From Prorocentrum cordatum (Eukaryota > Sar > Dinophyceae > Prorocentrales > Prorocentraceae), in contig CAUYUJ010005725.1 in the NCBI GenBank assembly GCA_963575745.1, forward strand, positions 127,001 to 191,000: a stretch of DNA of 64,000 nucleotides, written 5' to 3'. Numbering within the stretch: the first letter of the stretch is position 1; each line of letters opens with the position of its first letter. Positions 1 to 11,119 of the stretch are shown piece after piece. Made by a program: the position numbers and the translations under genes. The notes beneath the pieces were generated by a model. It saw only the letters and a program-made list of their open reading frames with translations. It was not told where the DNA came from and ran no database searches.

Positions 1-660
1 TTAACGATGTTGCAATAAACCTTTCCTCCAAGTTCCCTCTCCATAGATCCCTACAGGAATGTAGTTTCATTGCGGGAGATGCCCACTTAGAACGCAACCG
101 TCGGAGAATCCTACATCTTGTTAAAACACAGTTCCTGGCACTTCAACACCGCAAATCAACGTGACCGTTGCGCCCTGGCAGTCGTAACTCGAGCCAGAAC
201 ACCGTTCCTGAAATTTCAGCACCGCGAATCAACGGGCCTGGTGTTTCCTGGCAAACCTAAGTCGTGCCAGGGCACCATCCCTGTGACTTTAATCATATGA
301 AGCCCTGGAACTGTTGAAAGTTTCAACGGATGCGCGCGGCCCTCAGGCGAGAGCCACATGTTGGACATGAAACACCCTTCGTGGTTAGAACTGTTGCACG
401 CTTTTCGAAACGAGTGTGCGGGGCGATAACTCGAGAGCCACATGTTGAGCGCGCACCGCCCTCCATCCCTGAAGCTGCTGCCACTATACAAAACGAATGT
501 GCGTGATGCTACGGCGAGAGACACAGTTTCAGAATTACCCACCGCCCATCCTTGAATCTGTTGCAATGTGTAAATCGAATTTACGCGACACTAAGGCGAA
601 CGCCACATTTTGAAAACGACCCGCCTTCCGTCCTTGAAACTGTTGCAAATCCACGCTTCA
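1..660. repeat. Degenerate ~85-bp tandem repeat
   Basis: Recurring blocks such as GCCACATGTTG (about 353 and 441, decayed near 524 and 608) and GAAACTGTTGCAA-like segments return about every 85 bp. The first 300 bases hold an older form, with AATCAACG blocks near 150 and 225. No reading frame is kept across units. It probably continues left of the window. Confidence 0.6.
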
Positions 661-1079
661 AGGTCACAAGTGGTGCGGAAGCCTGAATCGAAACGCCTGG
701 CCCGCCCTACCAACACGCCTGGCGGCGCGACATGGGAGAATTATGTGTAAGGGAAGGTGTGGAGGCCACCGCCTAACGAAAATAGTTGGCTCGCCGCTAT
801 TCTGCGGACACCAGATCTCTGAGACTTTCCAGCCCGCGGACGCCCAAGCTACTGTCGCGTAAAACAAAGACACGCCCGCTGTGATTTTCTGGTGGCGACT
901 GGAGGCCTGGGGGCGACGACGACAAAGAAGTGGCCACTGACGACCTGCGAAAACCCTTGACTCTTCGAAAACATAGGGGAGTCTCCACGTGGCCTCGGGG
1001 AGACTCCGAGGTGCTCCAGAAAGCGCGGGGACAAAATCCCAACCATATGCAGCTGTGAGTACCGTCGTTGTGTGTATCG
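661..1079. other. No recognisable feature
   Basis: GC-rich DNA between two tandem arrays. Several frames are open on the minus strand, but none has a recognisable domain. Confidence 0.4.
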
Positions 1080-2340
1080 CCTTCGGTGGATTCCCTGATG
1101 GAGCCACGAAACGTGTGAAGGGCGTGCCGAAATAGGGCGGGGCCGCCTTGCGGGCGCTGCCACTGGGTCCTAATGTGAAGCTCCATGTGGAGCCATGAAA
1201 TATATCAGGGGTGTGCCGACTCGGATGCGAGTAAGCCATGCGGACCGTACCACAGGGGCTTGCGGTGGAGCTCCCCATGTGGCCACGAAGCGTGTGAGGG
1301 TTGTGCCGAAACGGGGGGTGACGCCCACATGCGAACTGTGCTAATGGGACCTTAGGTGGAGCTCCCTATGGGGCCACGAAACGTGTGTGGGGTGTGCCGA
1401 AAGGGGGTGACGCCAACATACGAACTGTGCGACTGGGGCCTTGGGTGGAGATCCCTGTGGGGCCACGAGACGTGTGAGTGGCGTGCCGAAGCGGGGGTGA
1501 CGCCCACATGCGAACGGCGCCATTGGAACCTTGGCTGGAGCTCCCTACGTGGCCACGAAATGTCGCCCACAGGCGAACTGCGCCACTGAGGCCTTAGCTG
1601 GGGGTCTTCATGTGGCCACGAAACGTGTGAGGGGTGTGCCGAAACGGGGGTGACGCCCACATGCGACCTGCGCCAGTGTGACCTAAGCTGGGGCTCCTCA
1701 TAGGGGACACGAAGCGTGTAAGGGGTATGCCGAAACGGGGGTGACGCCCACATGCGAACTGTGTCACTGGAGCCTTAGCTGGAGCTCCCTATGTGGCCAC
1801 GAAGCGTGTGAGGGGTGTGCCGAAACGGGGGTGACGCCCACATGCAGACTGTGCCAGTGGGGCCTTGGGTGGAGCTCCCTATGGGGCCACGAAGCGTATG
1901 AGTGGTGTGCCGACACGGGGGTCACGCCCACATGCGAACTGCGCGACTGGAACCTTGGCTGGAGCTCCCTATGGGGCCACGAAGCGTGTGAGGGGTGTGC
2001 CGAAACGGGGGTGACGCCCACATGCGAACTGTGTCACTGGGGCCTTAGCCGGAGCTCCCTATGGGGCCACGGAGCGTGTGAGACGCCCACATGCGAATTG
2101 TGCAACTTGGGCCTTCGGTGAAGCTCCATCTTAGGCCACGCAACGTGAGAAGGGTGTGCCGAAAAGGAGTCGATGCCCACATGCTGGGACCTCAAGTAGG
2201 AGGGGCTCCCTATGGGGCCACGTAGCGTGTGAGGGGTTTGCAGAAACGGTGGTCACGCCCACATGCGACCTGCGCCACTGGGACCTAAGCTGGGGCTCCT
2301 CATGGGGACATGAAACGTGTGAGGGGTGTGCCACAATGGT
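1080..2340 (+). repeat. 90-bp satellite array, copy 1
   Basis: About a dozen units of 90 bp with the core GGAGCTCCCTATGGGGCCAC followed by GAAGCGTGTGAGGGGTGTGC. For example, GGAGCTCCCTATG recurs at about 1781 and 1871. Because 90 is a multiple of three, both strands stay open over several units. The plus frame gives a 30-residue peptide repeat with paired cysteines (HEACEGC then TPTCELC). The same satellite occurs in opposite orientation at 41150-41430 and 45190-46310. I see no gene; the open frames follow from the period. Confidence 0.85.
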
Positions 2341-2660
2341 TGACATACGGAGAGCCGAGGCAAGGATGGGAGGAGGCAGGAGGCAGGAGGAATAAGGCGG
2401 GACGCGGGGCGCTGCCTCCTCAAAACGAGGACCCAACACCACAGGATTGCTGTGAATTGAAACGAAAGTTGACCCTATGGCTGCGAAAGCAAATAGAGCC
2501 TGTGGCGGCATTCTTGGGTGGAGGGCAGGGGCAGGGGTGAGAGGAGAGAGGAGGAAGGGGGCAGCGGGAGGAGAAGGAGGAAAGAGAACGCGGGGCGCTG
2601 ATTCCTTAAAACAAGGACCCAACATCACAGGATGGTTGGGACAAAAATCCGAGAGCCTCC
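2341..2660 (-). repeat. Purine tract and conserved end of the 90-bp satellite module
   Basis: Directly after the array come GGAGG-rich stretches and two copies of a ~50-bp block containing ACGCGGGGCGCTG, AAAACGAGGACCCAACA and CACAGGAT (about 2400-2450 and 2590-2640). The reverse complement of this block precedes the satellite at 40853-40930 and 45045-45115, so the satellite, purine tract and end block form one repeated module. Confidence 0.7.
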
Positions 2661-3189
2661 GAATGCCAACGAGAACATACGGCGACGAGGGAGACGGCGA
2701 CGACGACGAAGACCGGCGAAGATCGTCGTCGTCATCGTCGCCGTCATCCCCCTCCCCCTCCTCCTCCTCTTCTTCCTCCTCCGCCTCGTGCGACCACGAC
2801 GACAACATTATCCTCCGCCTTCCTCCCCCGAGACCATGCAGCGACGAGGGCGGCAACGGCGGCGACAACAACAAGCGGCCCAGGCCCCCGCGCTGCACCA
2901 TCCGTTGCGCCATGCCCCAGGCGAACCGCACGTGGTCTGCCGCGTCGGGCGGCGGTCCTGCCCCTCCTCCTTCGGCCCTGCCCGGCTCTGTCCGTGGTGA
3001 TCTGCTTCGGGCCACTGGGCTCCCTTCCGAATACCGCTACGGTCGGACTGTCAAACATAGATTGACGGCTTTTGTTTTCGGCGCTTGCGCGGTCGGCGCA
3101 TAAAGTGTTTGGCCCGCGCGGAGGGGTGTCCGAATTCCGGAACGCGTTTTCTGACAAGTGCCCGAACTATCGGGCGCTTCGATCTTCAA
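2661..3189. other. GC-rich region with a CGA/TCC trinucleotide tract
   Basis: CGACGA and TCCTCC trinucleotide runs lie at about 2685-2790. The rest shows no recognisable coding or RNA feature. Confidence 0.4.
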
Positions 3190-3399
3190 CAGCGTCTCAA
3201 TTTAGATTTGACGAGGCTTGCAGGACAGAAGAGCACCCTTTAAGAACATGAGGCCCTCAACCGGCCAAAACACCCCAAACAGTACGATCACTTGAGGGTA
3301 CCCTCCCCCTGAATGCACAAGGAAATCCAGCAACACACAAGGAGCATTTGGGCACCCTCCCCGAACCAAGCTCGATCTTATATCTCGGTCCGACCGTAC
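3190..3399 (+). mobile_element. M6 inverted-repeat element, copy 1 (left end decayed)
   Basis: The segment containing AAGAACATGAGGCCCTC and the end CGGTCCGACCGTAC aligns along its length with 49607-49788. The right terminal repeat is clear; the left one has diverged. It is non-coding, and short ORFs through it are shadows. Confidence 0.65.
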
Positions 3400-3477
3400 T
3401 TGTTTTGTGAATTGTTCGGCGCTGACGGTTCAACATGGCCAGCTCCGGAAACCTTGCAAAAACATCTCTATTGGGCG

Positions 3478-3575
3478 CCTCTTCTACTTCGCCGGCTTCC
3501 GCCGGCGGAGCCGCCCCCATTTTACTTCTGCCAGCTTCTGCCATCCTTGCGCCGCATTCCGCCCAGGGAGACATA
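3478..3575 (+). repeat. Dispersed repeat D4 (CTTCCGCCGGCGGAGCC type)
   Basis: CTTCCGCCGGCGGAGCC followed by a CCCATTTTACTTCTGCCAGC-like stretch matches 50750-50900 and, less closely, 30318-30460 and 30600-30715. Confidence 0.5.
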
Positions 3576-3739
3576 GAAAATCCGTCGATTTCTCAGAAGA
3601 GAAAAAGCCTTTTTCTGGAGCACCCTATATGTTGCTATTTGTTTTGTAAGGTTGAGAACTCATCTACGTCTTCCCTCCAAATAATGCTCGGATTGGGAGG
3701 TTAACCCGCGCTTTCCCCAGACAGCGCTTGCACCAGTCA

Positions 3740-4170
3740 AGAGGATCTTGCCTGCGTCCTATACTTGCCTGGCTGGCATTTACAGGCCTTCGCCCAGTGC
3801 CCGCCCGTGCCACCCGTGCTGGGGAAACCAAAAAGGTACCGACACCGATACCCCCCGAACCTCTCCCGGGGTGCGCTCTGACCAAAATCTCGAAGCGAAT
3901 CCAGCGATGGCGACGAGGGCCTCTCAGGAGGCCCAGGAAGGGCGAAAACGAGCGAAGGGTAGCAGTATGGGTACCCTGTCCTCCTCCGACATGCCTGCCC
4001 CATGCGCTGGCTGGCATGTCCGCACGTTCGCCTGGTGCCCGCCCGTGTCCCCCTCGTGCCCGCCCCGCGCGCTGGCTGGCACTTCTGCACGTTCGCCTGG
4101 TGCCCACCGGTGTCCGCCTCGTGCCCTCCCCGTAGGCTGACTGGCGCTTCCGTGTGCACACGCAGATTCC
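3740..4170 (+). repeat. ~65-bp tandem repeat
   Basis: The unit GCTGGCTGGCA...CGTTCGCCTGGTGCCCGCCC recurs from about 4007 (two good copies and a third ending near 4160). A diverged copy lies around 3760-3830. It is open in several frames but shows no domain. Confidence 0.6.
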
Positions 4171-4348
4171 ACTGCATGGACTGCGCAGCACAGCTTGCAC
4201 TACGTAACATCCTCCTCCCTGGAAGGACATGGAGTCCGTCCCCATGCCAAAGCCAGACTGGTCACCCCATGCGCTTTATACATTTCCTGCTGCACGATCG
4301 CCGATCCTACCAATGAAATGACATCATCCCAGCCAGGCCGGTATCGCC

Positions 4349-4372
4349 CCCCCCCCCCCCCCCCCCCCCCCC
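4349..4372 (+). repeat. Poly-C run
   Basis: A run of about two dozen C residues preceded by GGTATCG. Confidence 0.9.
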
Positions 4373-4577
4373 CCGCGACATCTCCTGCGGAAACTGCGTA
4401 ACAAAAAAAACTGTGCACGTGCGTTGGTGTAAGAAGTGCGTTGGTAGCAATCCCCTGTCAAGTAAAACCATGCATGCACAACGTATGGCTGTGCCACGAT
4501 GGCGATACCCTCTAATCAAACATCAAATCGAACCAGGCCCGCGGAAATCGATATCGAATCGGATCGATCGGATTGAA

Positions 4578-4980
4578 GTGAGCCCTGTGGGAGGAGGAGG
4601 AGGATGGACAAGTAGGAGGGAGGAGGAGACCCCTCGGCCGTTTGTCGGGGGGCCCTAGCAGGTGGAGGGGGCGTGGAACCGCCGCCTCCCATAGCAGGAT
4701 GACGAGACTGCTTGCGGACTACACAGCCTTCGGGGCAGCTGTTCCCCGAGAAGGACGAGGACTTCCTTATTTTTCCAATTCCTCTCCTCCTCCTCCTACT
4801 CCTCCTCCTCCTCCTCCTCCTCCTACTCATCGTCGTCGTCGTCCTCCTTCTCCTCTTCTTCTCGTCCGTCTGACTCCCTGCCTCCTCGCCGTCCTGCTAC
4901 TCCTGGAAGCGGCGAGGATCGAAAACAGGAGGACGAGAAGATGGCCGATGGGCAGGAGGAGGAGGAGGAGAAGGATAAAA
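4578..4980. repeat. GGA/TCC and CGT tracts
   Basis: GGAGGAGGA at 4593-4625, (TCC)n at about 4784-4825 and CGTCGT at 4829-4842. Poly-Gly, poly-Pro and poly-Arg frames across it are artefacts. Confidence 0.8.
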
Positions 4981-4999
4981 GGGTGATAATGATGTGTGA

Positions 5000-5877
5000 G
5001 AAAACATCTTCACACGCCACTTCATTTCAATACGCTTGCCTCGTGATTTCGCGCATGTGAGCTGAATATTTTGGTATGCCGCTGCATACCCGTCACGGGA
5101 GACAGCTTAACACATTCAGAACAGACGAAGACAGAAAGAGCAACAAGAAAGCTGAGTAACGCGGTAGAGCGATAGAGTAGCAACAGTCGTTTTCCTGAAG
5201 CGAGCCCCCTCCCATCTCTCCAGGCAAGTAGAGCTGGATGTTCTCTGGCACGGCAGCCAGAAGCATTACCAAATCCTTCAGGTGCTTCAAGTCGTGCGGG
5301 CTGGTAATCGGACTCGGGAAGCCAGGCAAAAAATCTCAACAATAATGAAGAAGGCAGGACCGTCAGTGGTGGGAATACCGAATGGGGGAGTCACTTCACA
5401 ATATCGGTGAGAACTCCATCGTCGCCCTGTAATTGTCGGACTCGGCCTCCGACGTACTGAAGAAAGCTTGACGGCATCACAAAACAAGTCAAATATTTGA
5501 ACCCACGAGGCATTGTTTCCCACGCCTCTCTCTCACAGGTGGGAAGGGCAAAGGGGTTTGGGGCGAGAGGGGGGGATGCGGAGGAGAAGTGGCGCAGGAG
5601 AAGGAACTTGGAGCAGGTCGAGGGGGCAAACGTCCCGGCTGCGTTGGCAACATCGCAGACCCGGACTCTGGGCAGTTGACAGTGGCGTCTGCCAGCAGCT
5701 CACTGCACACGCCGAGGGGAGGGGGCGGGGAAGGACATGGGAGGGGGGGGCGAGAGGCACTCGGTCTCTGTCCGCGCTCGCTCGCTCATCCCTGTCAGCC
5801 TCGAGGTGGCGGTCCGAGGTAACCAAAGAGGTGCCACAAGCGAAGCGAAGTGGGGCTGGAGCCCCTGAACTCCACCG
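5000..5877. other. No recognisable feature
   Basis: Mixed-composition sequence without repeats I can match elsewhere in the window and without a convincing ORF. Confidence 0.4.
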
Positions 5878-6029
5878 TCGGCTACACGCAAGCGTGACCT
5901 AGGCGAGAGTGACCTTTGGACCACGGCTTCAGGGGGCCGCAGGGGGGGTAGAACCCAAGCGCGGAAGCCGCTGCTGCCGCGTCGCGCTCAACTATCGGGG
6001 GGCCCCAGTGGGCCCGCACCAAAGGCCGA
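5878..6029 (+). mobile_element. M3 inverted-repeat element, copy 1 (right arm deleted)
   Basis: It begins TCGGCTACACGCAAGCGTGA and shares the body CGGGGGGCCCCAGTGGGCCC with the copies at 43765 and 59541. The right terminal repeat is reduced to AAAGGCCGA. Flanks CACCG and CACCC could be a decayed 5-bp target duplication. Confidence 0.75.
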
Positions 6030-6235
6030 CACCCTCCCTGGAACAGATAGCTAGCATCGAGCATCGGGATGCAGAGGCCGCTGGTTTCCGTGCATAGATC
6101 GGCAGGCGGCCGGCAGTGGCAGCCGTCGCGAGACGGGGGCGAGGTCGAGAGAAACAGGCACAGGCGATAGCGGACGCTCAGCGGACTCACCGGCCGCCTG
6201 CCTGCGTCGTCCCGCCGGCACTGGCCCTCGCCTGA

Positions 6236-6640
6236 GTGTTCGTCGTCGTCTTCTTGCTCCTCCCTGTTTTCTCTCGTGCGGGGCAGCACAGGCTGCCGGG
6301 AACTGACACAACCCAGCCCCAGACTCCCCCGTTCAAGCTGCCCAGAGGCAACTACCCGGAGGTCTTCGTGGGAACGACGACGGGCAATGAAGCCCGCTTC
6401 CGGGGGCTGCTGCCCGAAATAGATCCGGTGAAGCCCCCGATTTGGAATATTTCGAATCTCGGCAACAGCTATGCGTATACCAGCGCCGATGCTGAACTCA
6501 CCCTCCAGGCCCAGGAACTGGGTCCCAACTGGCGGGAGCAGTGTGCTGGCAGGACGACGCAGACGGACGGGCCGACGGGATCGCCTGCCTCTCATCCCTC
6601 CCGTCCCAGCGACCGCCCATGGCGTCCCAAGAGATCCTGA
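6236..6640 (+). CDS. Possible coding exon, function unknown
   Basis: An open frame of 134 codons starts with a hydrophobic run (MFVVVFLLLPVFSRA), which could act as a signal or anchor. It continues with a fairly normal-looking composition (PEVFVGTTTGNEARFRGLLPE, then NLGNSYAYTSADAELT-like sequence) unlike the Arg/Pro-rich frames around it. The opposite strand is open over the same stretch, which weakens the case. It lies between an M3 and an M1 element, so it could itself be repeat-derived. I recognise no family and cannot see matching splice partners. The start is simply the first ATG. Confidence 0.2.
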   Translation: MFVVVFLLLPVFSRAGQHRLPGTDTTQPQTPPFKLPRGNYPEVFVGTTTGNEARFRGLLPEIDPVKPPIWNISNLGNSYAYTSADAELTLQAQELGPNWREQCAGRTTQTDGPTGSPASHPSRPSDRPWRPKRS

Positions 6641-6653
6641 TGGCGGGCGGCAG

Positions 6654-6844
6654 TGAACATCGTTTGATCGATCCCTATCTCACTGGCGTGGCATGTGCCC
6701 CAGTGGCCGATTTCTCCTCCTTGATGAGGGGGTACAGGCTGTTCCCTTCGGGATTCGAGGGGTCTATCCCCAACTGGGGTGGTGGGATGGTGGGGCTGAG
6801 ATACCACGGCCCGGTGGGGGCAGGGATTGGCTCAACGATGCGGA
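6654..6844 (+). mobile_element. M1 inverted-repeat element, copy 1, with 5-bp target duplication
   Basis: A 191-bp element begins TGAACATCGTTTGATCGATC and ends with the inverted form GGCTCAACGATGCGGA. It is flanked by a perfect GGCAG duplication (6649-6653 and 6845-6849). The body (CCCAACTGGGGTGGTGGGAT, GGTGGGGCTGAGATACCA) matches copies at 16511, 27892 and 40577. No coding capacity; a MITE-like non-autonomous DNA element. Confidence 0.88.
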
Positions 6845-6849
6845 GGCAG

Positions 6850-7293
6850 CGGTGCAGATCTCGCCGCCCACACGACCAGCGGAGAGGCCAGCGCCGCCTC
6901 CTCGTATAGTTTGCAACCCCGCTTGCCGCTGACTCTGCTGGGAGGGACCCGGCCGTCCAAGAGCCCATCTCAGGCTGTAGAACAAAACTCGTCAGATTCA
7001 CGAGGAACTCCGGGGCGGCAAGCCACCATGCCGAAGGCCTTCAGGGCGACCGGGGCGAGGCGCGGACGACTTGGGGCAAATACAATCACAAGCCCTGCGG
7101 CCGTGGGGACTTGTGAGCGCCACTCGCTCAGGATTCTCGAACCTGCCTGAGGTCCCGACGAACGGCCCATGGTCAAAACATGAATGCCAACGGTCGGCCC
7201 CTGAACTGGCGCCGAGCTGTGGACCCAGACCCATGGTGTATCTGGTAGACATCACCAAAGAAGAATACGGTCTCGGTTGGGCGCGATTTCATG
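6850..7293. other. No recognisable feature
   Basis: GC-rich sequence with short overlapping open frames on both strands and no domain. Confidence 0.4.
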
Positions 7294-7420
7294 GGGGGCA
7301 ATAGCTGAGGAGGGGGGGAAAGTGCCCCTTCTGGGCCCTGTAGGACCCCTTCTAGGCCCTCCAGGGCCCCTATAGGGCCTCTTTTCGGCAGCCCTCGCTG
7401 CCCCCCCTCGTTTATCGCCC
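7294..7420 (-). mobile_element. M7 inverted-repeat element, copy 1
   Basis: Read on the minus strand it starts GGGCGATAAACGAGGGGGG, continues GCAGCGAGGGCTGC and ends CTCAGCTATTGCCCC. The same order appears on the plus strand at 47013-47133. Termini are GGGCGAT-type inverted repeats. Confidence 0.65.
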
Positions 7421-7756
7421 TCCCATTCGCGGCGTCGACTCGATCAGCTGTGTACGGCCGTGTCAGAAAAATGCACACCATCAGAACAAGCACGCGGGGG
7501 AGCAGCGGAGGTGGGGCGACGAGGTAAAGATCAACGAGAGAGCACGAAGGAAGCTGGCCTGTGGATGAACAGTCCCGCCGATAGCCTCCACTGCCAGGCA
7601 AATCGATTGTGCCCTGGCCAACCAGCCTTCCGACTTCTTTCTCGAGTCGCCCTAGTGCTAACTGCCGATGCCAACTACCTTGCGCCTGTTCATGTGTCAT
7701 GTGCCCCTCCCAAACGAAACTGCCATGTTTGAACACAACGCCTATGAACAAGTAGT

Positions 7757-7812
7757 ATGAGAGAGAGAGAGAGGGAGAGACAGGGAGAGGGAGAGAGAGA
7801 GAGAGAGAGAGC
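7757..7812 (+). repeat. (GA)n microsatellite
   Basis: Almost pure GA repeats with a few GGG interruptions. Confidence 0.9.
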
Positions 7813-8119
7813 AGGACTCAAGCCCGAGCATGGCATATTCTCATACAAGCCGCATCTAAAGGATGAGCGATGGGGTGGGGTCAGGCAAGATATGCAACAG
7901 CGAGCTCGCCATATCCCTGGGCGGCCCAGCCGAAGAGTCCAAGGCCCCTCCCCAGACATGCGACGTCTTGATTTGTTCAACACGGGGCCCCCAAAGTCCC
8001 GACCCTTCCCACATGGCCGCTTGTTCCCAGGACGTGTTTGGACGGTCCAGGGGCCCAGCGAAGGGCCGTGGAAACCCAACACAGCGAAGAACATCCGTAA
8101 TGTTTTGTCCAAGGCGTTG
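7813..8119. other. No recognisable feature
   Basis: Unique-looking sequence with open frames on both strands but no recognisable product. Confidence 0.4.
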
Positions 8120-8830
8120 AATGTCAGGGTCTGGAGCCCATGATCATGCCCCCCTTCCACGACCTGCTACTCGTCGTCCCTCATCCCTCCCGCCCTCCCC
8201 CCTCCTCGACAACCGCCCGTCCTCCTTCTGCCCCTGCTGCTCTCCCTCGACGGGTCACGTGCGGTGCCCGCGGCCCCTCCTCCCTCCTCGTCCGCCTCCC
8301 CGCTCTTTCTCTCTCTCTCTCGCTCTCTTGGCCTCCCGCTTCCTCCTCCTCGTCGCCCCTGCTGCTTCTACCCCGCCTCCTCACGCTTGCCGTCATGCTC
8401 GCCCTCCCTTGTGCCCCTCCCCCCCTATCCTCCCTCTCCTCCTCCTGCTCCCCCTCCCCCTCGCCTCTCCTCCTCAGCATCATTATCGTGGTCCTCTTGA
8501 TCCTCTTCCTCCTCCTCCTCCTCCTCCTCCTCCTCCTCCTCCTCGTCTCCTCCTCCTCCTCCTCCTCCGCCTCCTCATCCTCCTCCACCTCCTCCTCCTC
8601 CTCCTCTCCCGCCCTCTCCTCTCTCAAGATGCCATATCGACGCTTCCCCTCCCTTGCCCTACCTCCACCCCCCGTTCCACATCCTGTCGCCCCCCCCTCC
8701 TCTTCACTATCCCCTCCCTCCCCCCGCCCTCCTAGCTTCTCCTTTTCTCCCCCTTCCCTCCCACTCATTCCCCCCCTCACCCTTTCCCTCCCCCTCCCCC
8801 TCTTCCCCTGCCCCCGCCAAGTCGCCCACC
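8120..8830 (+). repeat. ~700-bp pyrimidine-rich tract with (TCC)n core
   Basis: The plus strand is overwhelmingly C and T, with a (TCC)n core near 8505-8625. All three plus frames and the minus frames stay open through it (poly-Pro, Leu, Ser or poly-Glu, Arg), which is why 250-codon frames appear. No gene. Confidence 0.85.
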
Positions 8831-9374
8831 GGGTCACCCCCCATCCTCCCCACTCCGATGCCCCCCAACGACAACGACGACGACGACGTTGACGACGCCG
8901 AGAGGCGGGCGGCGGCGGCGACCCCCCTGACACTCCACGTCGCGGGGTCGGTGAAGATGTGCTTCACCTCGGCGCCCCGTCCCGCGAGGAGATCTCCGCT
9001 GGAGAGGCACTCAGGTGCGCCCAGGGCAGGCAACCTGGACATCCCCAGACTTTTGTTTCCTCCATCGGGGTTAAGGCACCGCCGCGGGTGAGGGGATGGG
9101 GAGATGTCAAATTGAACCGAACAGGAAGCAGTGGCCAAATGCTGGCGTGCAGGAAGACCTGCTGCGACTGCTCAGAACCTTGATGCATGCCCCGGACAAA
9201 CATCGCCTGGCCTCCGAAAGGTCTACGAACAACCTTTCATCCTCGGGCCCCGCAAGGCCCCCATAAGCCGGAAACGGCAACAAAGCAAAGTCGTCCGTCG
9301 TGAACTGTTCACGTCGCGAGGATGTCAGCGTCTGGCGGCTCGATTGAGACTCGCTGTCGCTCGGACTTCCAATC
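8831..9374. other. No recognisable feature
   Basis: A short CGA run at 8872-8890; otherwise nothing that matches elsewhere in the window. Confidence 0.4.
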
Positions 9375-9476
9375 CCCGTGCACTTTTCGATCTCGTGCGT
9401 TTACTTTCTCGCAAGATGGTCCCAGCTGCTCCTCGATGGTCCTCGAAAGGCGCACGTCCGAGCGATGCTAAGGAGA
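9375..9476 (+). repeat. Dispersed repeat D2, copy 1
   Basis: CTCGTGCGTTTACTTTCTCG, then CTGCTCCTCGATGGTCCTCG and CGCACGTCCGAGCGATGC, align with 36725-36820 with few differences. Confidence 0.7.
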
Positions 9477-9479
9477 GGG

Positions 9480-10025
9480 AGAAGCAGCAGAAATGAGACG
9501 GTCGTTGCAAGCTACCTGGAGACTGGTCGCGGGCCGCGGGGCCATCCCACAAGCATCCAGAGCAGCAGACTGGTCGCTGTTTTTTCGCCGCGCTGGTCCC
9601 CTGCATGGAATGAGGCCTCGGGCCACGCGTGCGGGCACGATTTGTTACCAGATCCACTCCGCACTGGGCACTGGGGGTCAGGCTTCGTTCTCCAGAAACC
9701 GGAGGCGCGGTGGATACGTATAAGAAGCTGGCCCGCAGAGGCTAGACTTGCGCCCATCAATTTTCCAGAAGTTCCAAGAAGCAATATGGCTGTACCTCCT
9801 GCCCGCAGCGGAACCGTTCAAACACCTTTTTTATCGCAGCGGTGGCGGACGCGAATGCGACTGCAGAGCTGGCAGGCCGCGCCGGGCACTGAGCGCACTA
9901 GAGCGGGTAGAAGACCGTAGACGGCCATGGAGGAGGAGAGGGGGAAGGAGGCCTGGGACACCGACAATCGGCGAGAAGGGGTCCGTTCAAACACGGTCCA
10001 GTGCGAAGAAGGTATAGTTCACCGG
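9480..10025. other. No recognisable feature
   Basis: Two CCGTTCAAACAC segments (about 9828 and 9983) recur; otherwise unremarkable. Confidence 0.35.
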
Positions 10026-10325
10026 GGGCCTTGGCTACCCTTGGCCCTTCTACCGACCCTAGGCTTCCCAAGGGTAGGGCCTACTGAAGGCCCTAGGCTT
10101 CCCAAGGGTAGGCCCTACTGAAGGCCCTGGGCTTCCCAAGGGTAGGTAGGCTCTACTGATGGCCGTAGGCTTCCCAAGGGTAGGCCCTACTGACACCCTA
10201 GGGTACCCCTAGGGTAGCCCCCTAGGGGTAGGCCCTAGGGGTACCCCTAGGGTAGCCCTAGGGGTAGGCCCTAGGGGTACCCCTAGGGCAGCCCTAGAGG
10301 TAGGCCCCAGGGGAAACCCTTTTAT
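10026..10325 (+). repeat. CCTAGGG-based palindromic tandem array
   Basis: The first half has four ~35-bp units containing GGCTTCCCAAGGGTAGG and CCTACTGA. The second half collapses to interlocking palindromes such as CCCTAGGGGTACCCCTAGGG. Each strand can fold on itself. Confidence 0.85.
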
Positions 10326-10339
10326 TGCGGATTGCAACA

Positions 10340-10835
10340 TGATTTCTTTGGTCGGGCGGGCGGGCGGGACATTAAATGCATTGATTGCTTGCGTGGTGGA
10401 TCGCCAATTGCTTCCCGTTGGTAACGGATTACGAGTAGATTCCCTTTGTGGTGGATTATCAACTGATTAATTTTGTCGGGCGGGCGGGCGGGACATTAAA
10501 GGTATTGATTGCTTGTGTGGCGGATGGCAAACCGATTCTTAGTGTGGCAGATTACACATTGATTCCTTTTGTCGGGCGGGCGGGCGGGACATTAAAGGCA
10601 ATGACTGTTTGTGTGGTGAATGATACATGGATTCCCTTTGGCAGCGGATTACAAACTTATTCCTTTGGTCGGGCGGGCGGGCGGGACATTAAATGCATTG
10701 AGTGCTTTGGTGGTGGATTACGAAGTGATTCAATTTGGCAGCGGATTACAAGCGGATTACTATTGTGGCAGATTACAAGGTGATTCCTTTTGTCGGGCGG
10801 GCGGGCCGGACATTAAAGGCATTGCTTCCCACTCT
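10340..10835 (+). repeat. Tandem array with GGGCGGGCGGGCGGGACATT core
   Basis: TCGGGCGGGCGGGCGGGACA followed by TTAAAKGCATTGA occurs five times (about 10350, 10475, 10570, 10668, 10791), spaced 95-125 bp, with GGATTACAA...TGATTCCTTT blocks between. Spacing varies by whole GGATTACAA-type subunits. Confidence 0.85.
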
Positions 10836-11119
10836 TTGGCATCGCTCATGTCAGGAAAAGGCTGCGGCGTGGAGGGCGTGTGGAATATCCCGTTGTGGGC
10901 GTGGCTGTGGCGGCACTGCTCCCCGCCCACCGCGTCCACCGCGTCCGAGCAAGCCCCAGGGAGTGCCTGGGGCCAAAGGAGGGGGGAATCCGTTACTTCT
11001 CCCCTCCCTGCGGCCGCGACAGCCCTCTTGGCCGCACGCGGCCAGCGACTGCGTGGCTGCCGCGGCTGGCTTGGTGTGGTTGTTGGAAAAAAAGGCCGGT
11101 GGCTAGGCCCAGCGTCACG
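10836..11119. other. No recognisable feature
   Basis: GC-rich DNA after the array; short open frames only. Confidence 0.4.

Noticed and set aside
8140-8933. Overlapping 250-codon frames on both strands
   Set aside because: Produced by a pyrimidine-only tract that lacks stop codons in most frames.
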